NCBI RefSeq assembly: GCF_002005305.1 | Contig: NZ_CP014782.1 | Coordinates: forward strand, 1,302,001 to 1,366,000 | DNA from: Shewanella psychrophila | GTDB taxonomy: Bacteria > Pseudomonadota > Gammaproteobacteria > Enterobacterales > Shewanellaceae | Length of the DNA: 64,000 nt | Reading direction: 5' to 3' | Shown here: positions 63,804 to 64,000 of the stretch, piece by piece | Numbering within the stretch: position 1 is the stretch's first letter | How the letters are laid out: every line of letters starts with the position of its first letter | Made by a program: the position numbers and the translations under genes | The notes under the pieces: generated by a model | Databases searched by the model: none | The model's input: only the letters and a program-made list of their open reading frames with translations | Told to the model about the DNA's origin: nothing

Positions 63804-64000
63804 TTATCTCTAACGAATAACATTCGCATGAATAGAAAACCACTAACGATAGAAGAAACTAAATGTTAACTAGTAGACACCACGCTTACCCTTCTTTGAT
63901 TGTGATCTCATCTCAATCATGGCAGATTGCGATGCCGCTAAATACTAAGGTGACCATTATCTTGGAGATACCTTCGCTTCTCTAGCATTCCACGGCAAAG

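Noticed and set aside
63681..63869. Plus-strand frame of 62 codons antisense to the secreted protein's leader
   Set aside because: It starts with an uncommon codon and overlaps the opposite open frame; neither strand gives a clear family, so I list only the minus-strand stretch as a possible remnant.
1..64000. CRISPR array, prophage or integron
   Set aside because: I found no regularly spaced direct repeats, phage structural genes or integrase in the window; the only tandem repeats are the copA units and IS ends.

Overview
The window looks like chromosomal DNA of a marine gammaproteobacterium, most likely a Shewanella. This is an inference from gene content and order: a thiC-thiDE-thiF-thiS-thiG cluster with a ThiD-ThiE fusion, dnaQ/rnhA divergent and followed by a yafS-like methyltransferase, gloB and mltD, msrP-msrQ, recC-recB-recD, a TIGR03503-type protein and FadE. 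Most of the window is ordinary core genome. Mobile DNA is limited to an IS630-like patch beside two tRNA-Asp genes (about 19.5-20.8 kb) and an IS256-type scar near the right edge (about 62.4 kb), after which the sequence becomes accessory and mostly unrecognisable.

Layout. 1-5.1 kb: thiamin synthesis operon on the minus strand, led by a promoter and a TPP riboswitch. 5.2-14.6 kb: scattered single genes (an unrecognised membrane protein, a PAQR/hemolysin III protein with a FabR-like operator, a DTW-domain tRNA modification enzyme, an orphan histidine kinase, peptide deformylase, a POT transporter, an alkyltransferase-like protein, a DUF3108 protein, a class II glutamine amidotransferase). 14.7-19.4 kb: FadE with a PsrA-like operator, and a Na+/H+ antiporter whose -10 box lies in a dyad. 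19.5-21.1 kb: IS630 patch and tRNA-Asp pair. 21.3-31.3 kb: TIGR03503 protein, dnaQ, rnhA, LysR regulator, methyltransferase, gloB, mltD, BsuPI lipoprotein, AsmA-type protein, RraA-like protein. 31.5-40.2 kb: small unknown protein, Cache chemoreceptor, msrPQ, rmuC, slt, EAL protein. 40.4-44.3 kb: MoxR/DUF58/TgpA-type transglutaminase operon. 44.7-50.2 kb: periplasmic copper-resistance cluster (CopL-like protein, CopA, CopB, CopC, CopD, NTF2-like protein). 50.5-51.8 kb: M23 peptidase overlapping a bactofilin. 52.1-62.2 kb: recC-recB-recD plus a DsbA/FrnE-like protein. 62.2-64 kb: truncated EamA transporter, IS256 remnant, and an unrecognised translationally coupled gene pair.

How the genes work together. 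ThiC, ThiDE, ThiF, ThiS and ThiG supply both halves of thiamin phosphate under TPP feedback. MltD, Slt and M23-bactofilin act on the cell wall. CopABCD handles excess periplasmic copper, and MsrPQ repairs oxidised periplasmic methionines. RecBCD handles double-strand breaks. I did not find a clearly new multi-gene system. The best leads are the unknown gene pair at 62.9-63.6 kb, the 91-nt M23/bactofilin overlap, the unrecognised membrane protein at 5.3-6.3 kb, and several operator-like dyads.
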